The notes under the pieces: generated by a model
Databases searched by the model: none
What the model saw: only the letters and a program-made list of their open reading frames with translations
Told to the model about the DNA's origin: nothing
Shown: piece by piece, positions 51,456 to 61,617 of the stretch
How the letters are laid out: each line of letters begins with the position of its first letter
Numbering within the stretch: position 1 is the first letter of the stretch
Program-made: the position numbers and the translations under genes
Origin: Bacillota bacterium
Lineage (GTDB): Bacteria > Bacillota > Sulfobacillia > RBS10-35 > JAJYVN01
Length of the DNA: 64,000 bases
Direction of reading: 5' to 3'
Assembly: GCA_021803205.1 (NCBI GenBank)
Contig: JAJZMB010000148.1
Span: forward strand, 1 to 64,000

Positions 51456-51701
51456 TTGCTGAAGGTCCTTGGGCAGCGCCTGATGTCGGAAGTCCAGCGG
51501 TTCATGCGCGACCAGGGCGCGGAGGGCACGACCAGCGGCGGCGTGCGCATCGCCCTCTGGGTGCTGGCCGGACTGGCCGTGGCCGGGTTCATCGGGGCCA
51601 AGGTCATCGTGCCGATGATCAACAAGGCAAACACCTGCGCGGGTGCGGCGACCAGCCAGACCACCGGCGCGTTCCAGAGCGGTACCCAGGCGGCTTGCTG
51701 A
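51456..51701 (+). CDS. Flp-type pilin-like protein, 81 aa
   Basis: TTG 51456 with AAGGAG nine bases upstream. A charged N-terminus (LKVLGQRLMSEVQRFMRDQG), then one hydrophobic helix (VRIALWVLAGLAVAGFIGAK) and a short Cys/Thr/Ser-rich tail ending in AAC. The size and single helix after a Gly-containing leader fit a Flp/Tad major pilin or pseudopilin. Followed at once by a second such gene and the prepilin peptidase. Confidence 0.68.
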   Translation: MLKVLGQRLMSEVQRFMRDQGAEGTTSGGVRIALWVLAGLAVAGFIGAKVIVPMINKANTCAGAATSQTTGAFQSGTQAAC

Positions 51702-51796
51702 TAAGCCCAGGGGGCAGACAGGCCCGGGGCGACCCGGGCCCGCCCCCCTGCGGCCCAACAGGCGGGCGAGGCGGTACTGGCGGAGGAGGGTTTTTT

Positions 51797-51967
51797 GTGC
51801 TGCGCGTCGTCCAGCGCTTCGTTTCAGAGTCCCGGGCTTCGGAGAACACCTCCGTGGTGATCCTCATCGCGATGGGCGCCGTCGCCGGGCTCGCCGTGCT
51901 CGGCGACCTCGGCTACCACCTCTATCAGTATTTCCATGCCGTCGGGCAGTGCTTGAACGGATGCTGA
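51797..51967 (+). CDS. Second small pilin-like protein, 56 aa
   Basis: GTG 51797 with GGAGGAGGG upstream. Leader LRVVQRFVSESRASENTS, then a hydrophobic helix (VVILIAMGAVAGLAVLGDLG) and an aromatic tail YHLYQYFHAVGQC. Flp-like. Its stop overlaps the start of the prepilin peptidase gene. Confidence 0.6.
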   Translation: MLRVVQRFVSESRASENTSVVILIAMGAVAGLAVLGDLGYHLYQYFHAVGQCLNGC

Positions 51968-52500
51968 GCACTCACCTCATCGACGCGCTGCGGGCGACCG
52001 TGATCTTGGCCGCCGGCGGGGCTGGGGCGGCGTACGACGTGCGGCTGCGCATTGTACCCAACTGGCTGTGCGGAGGGAGCTTTCTCGCAGCCCTGCTCCT
52101 CGCGGCGTTCCTCAGCCTGCCGGGCCTGGAAGGCGCGTTGCTGGGCGGGGCGCTCTTCGGCGGTCCTCTCGTTCTCTTCTGGCTATTTGGCTGGTGCGGC
52201 GCGGGGGATGCAAAGATCGGCTTCGCCTTCGGCGCCCTGTTGGGCTTCCCGCTGGCCATGACCGGGCTCTTGTTCGGGACCCTGGCGGGCGGCGCCTGGT
52301 GCGCCCTCCTGATCGTGTACAGCCTGTCCCGCGGTGCGGCGGGGATCTGGCGCGGCGCTTGCGGCGGTGGGCTGCTGGGCGCGTGGGCGGCAGCCAAGGT
52401 CAACGACGTCTGGACCTACGGGATGCCGTACGCGCTCTTTCTCGGCATCGGCTGCGCGGCGGCCCTGGTGCTGCCCACCGTCTCGGGCGGGGGGGTGTGA
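51961..52500 (+). CDS. cpaA: Prepilin peptidase TadV/CpaA (A24)
   Basis: 179 residues, about five to six membrane helices. The two catalytic aspartates of the type IV prepilin peptidase class are visible: in AAYDVRLRIVPNW and GAGDAKIGFAFG (GxGD). It cleaves the leader of the Flp-type pilins encoded just upstream. ATG 51961 overlaps the preceding stop. Confidence 0.88.
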   Translation: MLSTHLIDALRATVILAAGGAGAAYDVRLRIVPNWLCGGSFLAALLLAAFLSLPGLEGALLGGALFGGPLVLFWLFGWCGAGDAKIGFAFGALLGFPLAMTGLLFGTLAGGAWCALLIVYSLSRGAAGIWRGACGGGLLGAWAAAKVNDVWTYGMPYALFLGIGCAAALVLPTVSGGGV

Positions 52501-52503
52501 CCG

Positions 52504-52974
52504 TTGCGGCGATTCTGGCGAGAGCGAGCCGCCATGGCGCCCATCGTGGAGTTCACCTTCATGTTTCTGCTGCTCCTCGGGTTCTTCGGTGGCTTCACGA
52601 CCTACGCGCTTGCCTTGCACGCGCGCTCCGTGGTGATCCAGGCCACCTTTGCCGCCGCTCGGACCGCCTCGATCGAGTGCGATCCCAGCAACCCGTCGTA
52701 CTCGGCCAGCTGGGCCCAGGACACGGTGAACGCCGCCCAGGCGGCGCTGCAGGCCGGCAAGCTGAAGCTGAGCACGTACGCCGATCCGGCCACCACTGGG
52801 CAGCCCGGGGCGTGGTACGTGACGGCCAGCTGCCAGGACGGCGTGGCGGCCGCCGCCGTGAGCTACAACCAGCTGGACGTGTTCCCCGTGCTGGGACCGG
52901 TACTGCTCGCGGACACGGCGCACGGCTGGAGCTTCATGCTCACCGACGGGGCCGAGTTGCCCACCGAACGGTAG
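52504..52974 (+). CDS. tadE: TadE-like pseudopilin
   Basis: 156 residues. N-terminal short leader with APIVEFTFMFLLLLGFFGGF, a single membrane helix with the Glu of TadE-type proteins, then an extracytoplasmic domain with two cysteines (IECDPSNPSYS; TASCQDG). TTG 52504 lies four bases past the prepilin peptidase stop. TadE is a minor pilin-like component processed by TadV. Confidence 0.8.
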   Translation: MRRFWRERAAMAPIVEFTFMFLLLLGFFGGFTTYALALHARSVVIQATFAAARTASIECDPSNPSYSASWAQDTVNAAQAALQAGKLKLSTYADPATTGQPGAWYVTASCQDGVAAAAVSYNQLDVFPVLGPVLLADTAHGWSFMLTDGAELPTER

Positions 52975-52988
52975 GGGAGGGGGAGGGG

Positions 52989-53453
52989 ATGCACCGCTTC
53001 CGGTCCGAGCGGCGGGCGGCGGTCATACCTCTCACCCTCTTCCTGATCCTCGCGTTCATCTGGTTCACGTTCCCTCTGATCACCTGGATGATGCTCGACG
53101 CTTCCAGGACCGTGACGCAGAGGGCCGCGGACGCCGCGGCGCTCGCGGGCGCGGGCCAGGCCGTGCTCTCGCAGCAGACTGACGCCCGCGGCGAGGTCTA
53201 CTGCGGTACCGTCGCCGTCGATCCCACCGCCGGCCCGGTGGCGGCAGCTCAGTTCTGGGCCAAGAACACGGCGGCGCTGCCGAGCCTTCAGACGGCGGCA
53301 TTTGCTGCGGTGCCCACCGGCAACGCCCTGACAGTCACGGCGACCGTGACGGTACCGTCCGGGGGCTTCGTGTTCTGGGGCTTTCGCGCGCTCACCTGGT
53401 CGGTGACCGCAACCGCGACGGCGCTCTACCCGCCGGGCACACCGCCCTGTTGA
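52989..53453 (+). CDS. TadG-like pilus-assembly protein
   Basis: 154 residues. TadG-type start (RAAVIPLTLFLILAFIWFTF), one membrane helix, then an extracytoplasmic domain with AADAAALAGAGQAVL, typical of the Tad_N/TadE-like segment. ATG 52989 follows GGGGAGGGGGAGGGG, 15 bp after tadE. Confidence 0.75.
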   Translation: MHRFRSERRAAVIPLTLFLILAFIWFTFPLITWMMLDASRTVTQRAADAAALAGAGQAVLSQQTDARGEVYCGTVAVDPTAGPVAAAQFWAKNTAALPSLQTAAFAAVPTGNALTVTATVTVPSGGFVFWGFRALTWSVTATATALYPPGTPPC

Positions 53454-53540
53454 AGGGGCGTGCGTGGAGATGGGTGTGTAAGGCCCACGAGGTGGTTGAC
53501 GGCAGATTTGAAGGTCATTTGGGCCAGGGATAGCGGGCGG

Positions 53541-53571
53541 GCCCGGCCCGAAGCGGCCGGGCTTTGTTTTT
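53541..53571 (+). terminator. Rho-independent terminator after the pilin operon
   Basis: GCCCGGCC (53541-53548) / GGCCGGGC (53555-53562) followed by TTTGTTTTT. Confidence 0.8.
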
Positions 53572-53585
53572 GGGAGGTGTCTCCG

Positions 53586-53957
53586 GTGGGGCGGTGGCTG
53601 CTTGGAGCGGTGGTGTGGCTGGGGCTGGGTGGCGTGGCATTGGCGGCACCGCAGGGCAGTCTCCCCAGCCCGGCGGTCGTCATTCAGGCCGACCAAGGCC
53701 AGGCTGCCCACATGCCCACCTATCGGGGGCCCGGGGGGACCCCCATCCCGGCTGGGGCCTGTGGTGCGGTCGTTAACCGGCGTGTCTGGGTGCTGCCCTG
53801 CAGCGACCCACGCGTCGTCGCCTACCAGAAGGGCGCTGCGGCTACGGCCGTGCGGACTGTGCGCAGGTGGCACGGGATCGAGGCGGGCGGGATTGTGCTG
53901 GCCGCCGTGCTTGCAGGCGCGGCCGCCGAGTTCGTCCATCGCCGGCGGATCCGCTGA
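53586..53957 (+). CDS. Exported small membrane protein, 123 aa
   Basis: GTG 53586 with GGGAGGTG upstream. Signal/anchor helix (WLLGAVVWLGLGGVALAAP), a short extracytoplasmic domain with two cysteines (GACGAVVNRRVWVLPC) and a C-terminal membrane helix (AGGIVLAAVLAGAAAEFV). Leads directly into the giant FN3 gene 15 bp downstream, so likely works with it (anchor or export partner). No family. Confidence 0.62.
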   Translation: MGRWLLGAVVWLGLGGVALAAPQGSLPSPAVVIQADQGQAAHMPTYRGPGGTPIPAGACGAVVNRRVWVLPCSDPRVVAYQKGAAATAVRTVRRWHGIEAGGIVLAAVLAGAAAEFVHRRRIR

Positions 53958-53972
53958 GAGGAGGTGTGATCT

Positions 53973-56900
53973 ATGCGCCTGTTGCGCTACGGCCTGCCGG
54001 CAGCCGTCCTGCTTGGCAGTCTCGCCCTGCTCCCGCCGGTGGCGTCCGCGAACTGGACCGGCACCTTTACCGCCACCATCAACTCGGTGCAGAGCCAGGA
54101 CGACAACGGGAACAGCAGCAGCTACGGGGTCTGCTCCAACTCGTCTGAGGCGTCGGGCAACCTCCAGCCCACATTCGGGTCCGGCTATCCCTACGGGTCG
54201 AACAACGACAGCTATACGCAGTGGGCGTGGGGCGCCTTCAGCAGCGCGCCGCTTCCGCCCTCTGGGACGACCATCGTGGACGCCAGGCTGTGGGGGGCGG
54301 TGGCCGAGAGCACGGTGAACGGGTACACGGCGCCGGCAACTTCGGTGAGCTTGGGCGCGGGCGCCGGACGCGGCAGCCCCTTCAACAACGGTTGGAGCAC
54401 CGGCCAGTGCGAAGACGCCTATGGGGGGGATGCCGCGGCCATTTCCATTCCAGGGAATAACAGCAGCGTCAGCTTCAACATAGATGCCTACAATGCCGCC
54501 TACGCCTATGCGACACAAGGGACGGGCGGGTGGTGGAACGGTGGCCAGTACGACCTCTACCTGACTGGCTACTGGAACGGCGGCGATCTCTGGCTCGCTC
54601 CCAGGTCCACGATGAGCATGCAGGTGCAGTATGCCTACACCCCCGCCGGCCCTTGGGTCAGTCAAGTCCGGTCAGGGAACGGGACGCAGGTCGCGGTCTC
54701 CTGGGGCGCCAACGGTAACGGCAGCGACATCTCGTACACGTTGAACCGGGAAACCGTCAACTCCGGCGGGGTTGTGACGCAGGTCAATCCGTCCTCCGGA
54801 TCGAGCCTCTCATGGAGCGGGGGCACGGTTACCGCCGACGCCGCGCTGACCTGCAACGAGTACGGCGGCTGCCTGCCGCCGTCGGGGTACACCACCAAGT
54901 ACATGGTCACGGTCTCCTCGTGCTCGGACAACACCGGCGGCCAGGGCCAGTACGGCTCGACCGTCGCGCAGAGCTCGTGGGGCGCCTCCCCGAGGATCTC
55001 CGTCTCGGGGCTCGCCGGTGGGACCTGCTACAACGTCAGCGAGCAGGGCGCCTGGTTCTACGGCACCAGCACGTGGCCGTCGTACTACGTCCTCAGCGCG
55101 TACGCCGGCTGGGTCTCGCCGTGGCAGCACCTGTATTCCGGCGCCGGCACCAGCTTCCAGACGAGCGATCAGGCGTGTGGCTACGGGTACGTTTACAGCG
55201 TCGCGGCCATGGGTCCAAAGGCCCACACGGCGTACGTGAACACCTCGGAATGGGACGAGTATCCGTGCAGTGTCAGCCTCTCCGTGCCGGCTAACGTGAC
55301 CAATTACATCAACATCTCCTGGCCCGAAGTCACCTCGGCCACCACGTATGACGTGGTGTGGTGCCAGAGCAGTGGCTGCACGCAGCGGTCCTTCACGGTC
55401 TCGGCGGGCACGATGAGCGCCCAGTTGACGGGGCTGACGCCGAACACGGAGTACACGATCTGGGCCTGCTCTACGACCAACGCCTGGGGCTGCCCGGTGG
55501 CCGCGGCGTGGACCTACGCTGCGGTGCCAACCCTGAGCCCCAACAACAACGGCGCCGGGCTGTCCTACGACCAGCAGCCGTTGACATGGAACCCCAACGG
55601 CAACCCGCCGGGCACTGTCTACGACCTTCAGCAGGGTACCTACGCACAGAGTGGGGCGTGGCAGGGCGGGACTGTGATCTACAGCGGCACGGGCACCGAC
55701 TTCACGGCGAACCAGAGTGCCGGAGGCTCCTACAGCTACAACGTCTGGGCTATCAACGCGGGGTACGGGACGGGCACCGCGGCGAGCAACGGCGTGCCGA
55801 CGCAGGTGGCCAGCACCCCAGCGCTGACCCCCACCGGCTCGACCACGGCGACCGTCTCCTGGCCGACGGTGGCCTACATGTCGCAGACCGGCGTCGTCTG
55901 CGAAGAACCGGCGGGGAGCGCCTGGGTGACCATCGGCACGGCCACGGGCGGGGCCACGAGCGTGCGCGTGACCGGGCTGCAGCCGAACACCCAGTACTAT
56001 TGCGCCACCTACGCCGTGGCCTCGAATCAGGGACTCCAGTGGTGGCAGGGCACGAATACCGCCTACACCGCCGCCAGTGCGCCGGCGGCCGTGGGCATCT
56101 CCAACATCACGGAGACGTCCATGACGGCGAACTGGTCCCCGAACGGGAATCCCTCCGGGACCAAGTACTTCGCCGTGCTGCAGCTCTACAGCGGGGGCTC
56201 GTGGCTCCAGACCTCCGGGTGGACCACGGCCACCTCCTGGACGTTTAGCGGCCTGACCCCTGGGGTGCAGTAGCAGATCAACGTCCAGGCCGAGAACGGC
56301 AGCGGGCAGGCGTCCCCGTGGACATACATCGGGAGCACCTATACGGTGCCGGCCGCCCCAGTCAACTTCAGCATGAGCGACGGAGGCCTTGGGTGGTCCC
56401 CCGCGTCCGGGCGTGATTACGTGACGCTGAGCTGGTCGCCGTCCGTGGGCGCGACGGGGTATGACGTATGGGTGTGGGACGGGGGGGAGTACGAGCAGTT
56501 TGACGTGGGCACGGCCACGTCCTGGAACAGCCGTGCGGCGCTGATCTACCCGCCGGATGCCTCTCTGTATCCGAACGTCTCCGAAGGCAGCAAGGGCGCG
56601 CCGATCTTCTCGCACAACGGCGGAGGGCTGAACCTCAGGGACCAGCCCCTCGACCTGTACTGCTCGACCGGCACGTACTACTGCACGACTTCCCCCAGCC
56701 AGAACTACTGGTTCGGCGTGAGCGCATACAACGCCAGCGGCAACAGCTCCACGGCGGCCCCCGGCTACGCCTGCGGCCAGGCCGGCGAGTGCGAGACTCC
56801 GACCCTGCCCCTGCAGACGGACCCGAGCCCGCCGGCGATCACCGGCTGGACCCTGAATAACGGCGGGCCGTACACGTACTCCTCGACCGTTCCGTTCCGC

Positions 56901-58052
56901 CTGAGCGCCGCCGAGAGCCCGAGCGGGATCGCGGCTTACGCTCTGAGCAACGACGGCAGCACTTGGACGACGACGGCCGTGTCGGGCTGCACGGTCGGCC
57001 AGGCGGCCCCGTGCGGGACATCGCTGTCCGCCTCCGGCAATTGGACCGTATTGCCTGGGCCCGGGTCCAAGACGGTTTGGGCACGGGTAGAGAGCACCGC
57101 CGGCGTCTGGTCGGCGCCGCAGGCGACCACGGTCTACGTCAACGTCGACCAGACTGTGCCCACGGTCAACACCGTGCTCGACGGCGGGGCCTCATCGACG
57201 GACAGTACCGCGGTCACGGTTGCGGTGACGGTCAGTGACCCGGTGGCCCAGCAGAACACCGCTCTGACTTGGCAGGCCCGATACAGCACGGACGGCGGCC
57301 AGACGTGGAGTGCTTGGCAGTCCGAGGGCGCGGCCATGACCTGGTCGACGACCTGGAGCATCCCTGGAGGGGCGAGCGGGGAGCGCACCGTTCTCGTGCA
57401 GGCGGAAAACAACGACAACAACCTGGGCCAGGGCGGAGCGACCATCTACTACGCCGCTCCGGGGACCGGCGGGGGTGCGAGCCTGCCCTCGGGCTCCGGG
57501 ACGGGCGGGGTCGCCTGCACCTGGTCCGTCAACGGGACGAACGTCTCGGCGATGTGCGTGACGAGCAACGAGGTGACGGTGCCGCTGACGACGCCCTTGG
57601 GCGCCACGGAGATGCGGCTCTCGCTCGATGATGCCACCTGGGGACCCTGGGAAGCCACCGCCAGCAGCGTGGCGGTCGATCTGGGCTCCGCCGCCGGCGC
57701 CAAAAGCGTCTGGGTGCAGTACCAGGACGCCTCCGGTACGGTCACGGCCGAAAGCCCGATCTACTACGTTTACGACCCGGAGCCGCCGACGTTGCAGGCG
57801 TCGTGGGCCGGCAATGCCAGCGCGACGGATTCCAGCGGTCACGCGACCCTGGACGTGCAGGCCGCAGACGACGTGGGCACCGCCGGAATGACGGTGGTCG
57901 TGACCGAAAACGGGACGCAGTTGTATTCCGGCGCGTACGCCAACAGTCTGCCCCTCACCTTGGCCGGTGCCGGCTATCAGATGGTGCAGGTAACGGTCAC
58001 AGACGCCGCCGGCAACGCCACCAGTAGTGGGCTGGGGATCTACGTGGAGTGA
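53973..58052 (+). pseudogene. Giant secreted FN3/Ig-like repeat protein interrupted by one amber codon
   Basis: Signal peptide (AAVLLGSLALLPPVASA), a Gly/Asn/Ser-rich N-domain, then a row of fibronectin type III-like repeats (for example CSVSLSVPANVTNYINISWP ... GLTPNTEYTI; TATVSWPTVAYM ... GLQPNTQYY) and Ig-like bacterial repeats to the end, 1359 codons in all. A TAG at 56271-56273 splits it after GLTPGVQ. The frame continues without shift as QINVQAENGSG and stays open to 58050-58052. At the stop position sister repeats have Tyr, so TAC/TAT to TAG is likely. AGGAGGTG precedes ATG 53973. Probable adhesin. Confidence 0.75.
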
Positions 58053-58212
58053 CGACGAGCACGAAGGGGCGGGTGGGATGGTCGATGCGGTATCGGCCCG
58101 GCCCGAGTCAAGGCGCTGCGTCTGGCGGCCGTGGGTGCAGAAGGCGACGGAAGAGTTCCCATCACGAAGGGCCTTGGCCGGTGTCGGCCACGCTCACGAC
58201 CCTTGTGGTAGG

Positions 58213-59763
58213 TCATTGACCTCCGGACAGCGGAGCAAGTTGTTCCCAGAGGCACACGCGCTCATGGACGTCACGAAGGACGTGCCGAATGTTCTGCGTG
58301 AAGGGATGGCGATTGCCACCGTCGCGCTTGTCTACGTGGGCCAAGCGTTCGGTGATCAGCGCCTTCCATGTTGCAATGTCCGACTCTGCTAGAGTGACAC
58401 CCGGAATCTCAGGTAACAGGCTTGAAACGCTCATGAATTCGGCGAACGCCGCGCCGTGTTGGGCGATTCTGTCAACACCTTGCGTGCACAGCCAGTGAAT
58501 GAGCACACGCGGGTGATACAGCTTGGAGATCAGGGAGGTCACAAGGATTACATTTACGGTGGCACGGTCTCCGGCATCTGAAAGAAGGCCATGAATCTTT
58601 AGAAGTATGCCATTTCGGACCGCCGCGTCTGCAATCACGTCGTGCCAGCCCACGGCTTCGGCTGGTAAACGAGAACTCCCAGAGACGACGGGGGACGTGG
58701 GCCTATAGCTGCGAAGGTTGACCACGTCGGGGGCTCCGTGAGCGATAGAGGACCGTACTGTGTAGGCATTGTCCGCCCAATCGGCCACCGATGGATGCCC
58801 GGCGAATAAGGCACAAAATCCCCGCGTGAAGGCGTCGTGGATATGCTCGTCAGGCAGATTGAGAAGCGCCTCGGCAGCGGCGGCGTTTAGAAGTAGGCGT
58901 TCTTCCCAGGTGACGCCCAACTGACGACTGCGGATGTACAGTTGCGCTGCCCTGAATAGACGCCGGTACTCAGGAGAGGCAGAAGTCCACCAATCCGCGA
59001 TGACCCTCGCGATCCCGGCTTCGTAACCGCCGGTGTTTACTGTGGCCGGGCGTAAGGGCCATGGGCATCGCACTTCCAAGTTTGAGACGTTGCCCCCGAT
59101 CCGGCCGATGGCAGTATCCAAGACGGCCGACGAAGAAGGCACGTCAGGAAGTGTGAGCACATATGGCGTCAGGATGTCTGCGTATAGCTCAGGGTCGTAC
59201 AGAGCAACAAATTGGAACGCGGCGGACAGGCCCGCTATGGAGTCCTCATCCTGGCCCTCGGCCAGGGGTGCGGCGAAACAGTCGGGGATCGCGGTGCCCC
59301 TAGTGTCCTTGAAGACCCCGAGTACAGGCAGATGTTCGGCGGGGAGCACCTTCCGTGCCGACAAGAGGGTAGTGCCGGCTATGGCGAGTTCTGCCGTGCC
59401 CCGGACCCAAGGGAACAAAAGCACTTTACGAGACCGCTGGGTCGCGGTTTGGGGGTCGGCAGCCGTCGGTTCATCCGTTGCTGAGCGTCGGGGGGGTACC
59501 ATATCGTCGGCCTGCTCGTGGCGTGGCTGGGTCGGCCGCCGACGAACCACATGGTCCGTCGGTGGTGCGTCCCCCGCGGCGCTGATACGTTCGGGCACGA
59601 TCCTCAGCCCCTCTCCGGCCTCCACACCGCACCCGTCCGCGCCTTCCTTCAGCGCCCACGCCCCCTCCCCTGCGCCCGGTTTCCAGCCGTCGGTCTCAAT
59701 TACCGCGATCAGCCGGCGGCGTGTTCGCTCTCGCTGCACGTAGTCAGTAGCACCATCCGCCAT
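58213..59763 (-). CDS. Hypothetical protein with C-terminal HEPN (ApeA-like) domain
   Basis: 516 residues. N-terminal 110 residues look disordered; a beta-rich middle follows (RGTAELAIAGTTLLSARKVL; VALYDPELYADILTPYVLTL); the helical C-terminal domain carries an Rx4H motif, VRSSIAHG (R337, H342), in the setting EERLLLNAAAAEALLNL ... DNAYTVRSSIAHG, as in Apea-like HEPN ribonuclease/toxin domains. The layout (N-terminal sensing part, HEPN tail) is that of ApeA-type anti-phage proteins. It is the only minus-strand gene in this part and has lower G+C than its flanks, so it looks like cargo. A later start at Met89 is possible. Confidence 0.6.
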   Translation of the reverse strand: MADGATDYVQRERTRRRLIAVIETDGWKPGAGEGAWALKEGADGCGVEAGEGLRIVPERISAAGDAPPTDHVVRRRPTQPRHEQADDMVPPRRSATDEPTAADPQTATQRSRKVLLFPWVRGTAELAIAGTTLLSARKVLPAEHLPVLGVFKDTRGTAIPDCFAAPLAEGQDEDSIAGLSAAFQFVALYDPELYADILTPYVLTLPDVPSSSAVLDTAIGRIGGNVSNLEVRCPWPLRPATVNTGGYEAGIARVIADWWTSASPEYRRLFRAAQLYIRSRQLGVTWEERLLLNAAAAEALLNLPDEHIHDAFTRGFCALFAGHPSVADWADNAYTVRSSIAHGAPDVVNLRSYRPTSPVVSGSSRLPAEAVGWHDVIADAAVRNGILLKIHGLLSDAGDRATVNVILVTSLISKLYHPRVLIHWLCTQGVDRIAQHGAAFAEFMSVSSLLPEIPGVTLAESDIATWKALITERLAHVDKRDGGNRHPFTQNIRHVLRDVHERVCLWEQLAPLSGGQ

Positions 59764-59895
59764 GTGAGGGCGCTGGCCATGGACTACGGCTCGGCTGGGG
59801 GGAAGTGCTCAAGGACCTCGCGCATGCCACCATCGCTGCCAACCGGGCCGCCGTGAAAGTCCGGGCACAGGCCCCAAAACAGAAAAGGTTACGAG

Positions 59896-59925
59896 GTGAG
59901 GGCGGTCCTGCGGGGCCGCCCTCAC
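59896..59925 (+). terminator. Stem-loop upstream of the propeller gene
   Basis: GTGAGGGCGG (59896-59905) / CCGCCCTCAC (59916-59925), 10-bp stem. It may end leftward or rightward transcription; no T-run. Confidence 0.4.
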
Positions 59926-59944
59926 GCGTGCCCCGGGAGGTGTC

Positions 59945-61357
59945 GTGGTGCGGCCTCAGTGCTTGTTGAGCGCGGCGGCGTTGCTCGCCGTGGGAGTGCT
60001 CCTTGGGCGGTCGGCCGTCGCTGGTACCGTCGAGAGCACCAGCCCGTACTGGTTCCAGGATCAGTATGTGGACACGACGGACGTCAACCTCGCGCAGACC
60101 ACGGCGCAGGTCAACACGTCCGGGACTGGCACCGTCAGCCTCCCGTATGCGCCGATCTCCGTCTCCTTCGACCCGCGGGGAACTTACGCGTTGGTGGCGA
60201 CTCGCGGCGGCGTCGACGCCTTCGTCTTCGACGGGCAAACGGTGCGGCCAGTCCCCTCCTCCATGTGGCACCTCGGCTCGCTCACCGGCACGACCGGGGC
60301 GAGCTGGATCATGAACGGCAGCGCCTTTGCGGTATCGACGGCTGCGCAGGTGGTGGTCTACGGCCTGGTGCCTGGCGACGGCTACAGCGCGGTGCAGGTC
60401 GCACAGACGGCCTTCTCGGGTGCGATCGGGGTGGCTCCTGGCCCGGCGGGTCTCCCCGGTGGGGTCCTGGTGGCGACACCGACGGGGGCCGCGCTGCTGG
60501 AGGCGCAGGGCACGGCCCTGACGACCGTTTCCGGCGGTCCCGGAGGCCTCGGCGGAAACCTCGGGGTGGCGTCCACTTCGGACGGTTCCCTGGCGGCGAC
60601 GTGGCAGAGCGAGGGAGTCCAACTCTGGGCCTGGGACGGAGCGGCATACGAGCACGCGGCGTCCTGGAATCCTCCCGTCCCCCCGTTGGCGGACGGGCCC
60701 ATTGCGGGGGTGGCCTTCTTCCCCCAGAGCACGGGGCAGGGGGGTGGCTTCTGGATCGTGACGGAAGGGGGACAACTCCTGGCCTACGCCTACGGGCCGA
60801 CCGGCCTGACGGCCCTGCCCGGGTTCTCGCTCTCCGTTCCGACCAGCTCTTCGCCTCCGGGGGCGATCGGTGCCGGTTGGTCCGCGAACTCCGTCGGAGT
60901 CCTCTATCCCACCGGGTGGGTGTACGAGGACCTGGTGACGGGAAACACCCTCGGCCAGGACAGCATCCGCAGCTTGTCGGGGCAGGCGTGGGCGGTGTAC
61001 CAGCCGAGCGCCACGCTGATGTCTGTCCCCCTCGCCGTGGGACACCAGGTGGACGAGGTGCGGATCGAGGACGCGACATGCGCTTCGGGACAGACCCCGC
61101 CGAACTGTACAGCACTGCCCGTACTGCCCGCTGGCACGCAGGTGAGCTTTCAGGTGAGCACTGACGGCTGCCAGACCTGGACCCCCGTGACCCTGTACAC
61201 CAACACGCCCGTGCCGGCGGGGAACAGCCTCTGCTACCAGATGACCCTCACCACGTCCGACCCCACGGTGACCCCCGTGATCGACGTGGTGAACCTCTAC
61301 GAGATTGCGTTGTTGACGCAGGACCCGGCTCAAACCCAAGTCGTCCTCACGCGCTAG
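59945..61357 (+). CDS. Secreted beta-propeller-like protein, 470 aa
   Basis: GTG 59945 with GGGAGGTG upstream. Signal peptide (LSAAALLAVGVLLGRSAVAG), then six or seven WD/PQQ-like repeats (APISVSFDPRGTYALVATRG, GVDAFVFDGQTVRPV, GVASTSDGSLAATWQSEGVQ) and a C-terminal Ig-like domain with two cysteine pairs. Similar in style to the protein at 37920; both could form surface structures of the transfer apparatus. No specific family. Confidence 0.7.
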   Translation: MVRPQCLLSAAALLAVGVLLGRSAVAGTVESTSPYWFQDQYVDTTDVNLAQTTAQVNTSGTGTVSLPYAPISVSFDPRGTYALVATRGGVDAFVFDGQTVRPVPSSMWHLGSLTGTTGASWIMNGSAFAVSTAAQVVVYGLVPGDGYSAVQVAQTAFSGAIGVAPGPAGLPGGVLVATPTGAALLEAQGTALTTVSGGPGGLGGNLGVASTSDGSLAATWQSEGVQLWAWDGAAYEHAASWNPPVPPLADGPIAGVAFFPQSTGQGGGFWIVTEGGQLLAYAYGPTGLTALPGFSLSVPTSSSPPGAIGAGWSANSVGVLYPTGWVYEDLVTGNTLGQDSIRSLSGQAWAVYQPSATLMSVPLAVGHQVDEVRIEDATCASGQTPPNCTALPVLPAGTQVSFQVSTDGCQTWTPVTLYTNTPVPAGNSLCYQMTLTTSDPTVTPVIDVVNLYEIALLTQDPAQTQVVLTR

Positions 61358-61617
61358 GAGCCTGTGCGCCAGTTGGCACCCCCTACGTCGTGGGTTCCCG
61401 CACTACTCACGCCGGCTGCTGGCATGAACACTACCCCCAAGTCCACCCGTTCAGCTTCCGCGAGAAGGGTGGGCGACGCGATGCCTCGACGGTTGGCAGT
61501 CTGATATCCGCTGGGAGGGACGCCCTCAGACGAAGGCGGCGCCCGAGCGGCTGCAACCCGCCCGGACGCCAACGGCCCCGCTCCTGCCCACAGTCACGCA
61601 CACAGGAGGGGTCCACG
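61358..61617. other. Intergenic stretch
   Basis: 260 bp between the propeller gene and a small membrane protein; nothing recognised beyond the ribosome site of the next gene. Confidence 0.4.

Noticed and set aside
54810-56615. 601-codon minus-strand frame opposite the FN3 gene
   Set aside because: Antisense of repetitive coding sequence; no start signal.
53973-58052. Pyrrolysine read-through of the amber codon
   Set aside because: Nothing in the window encodes Pyl synthesis or a suppressor tRNA; a simple Tyr-to-stop mutation explains it. Kept only as a test.
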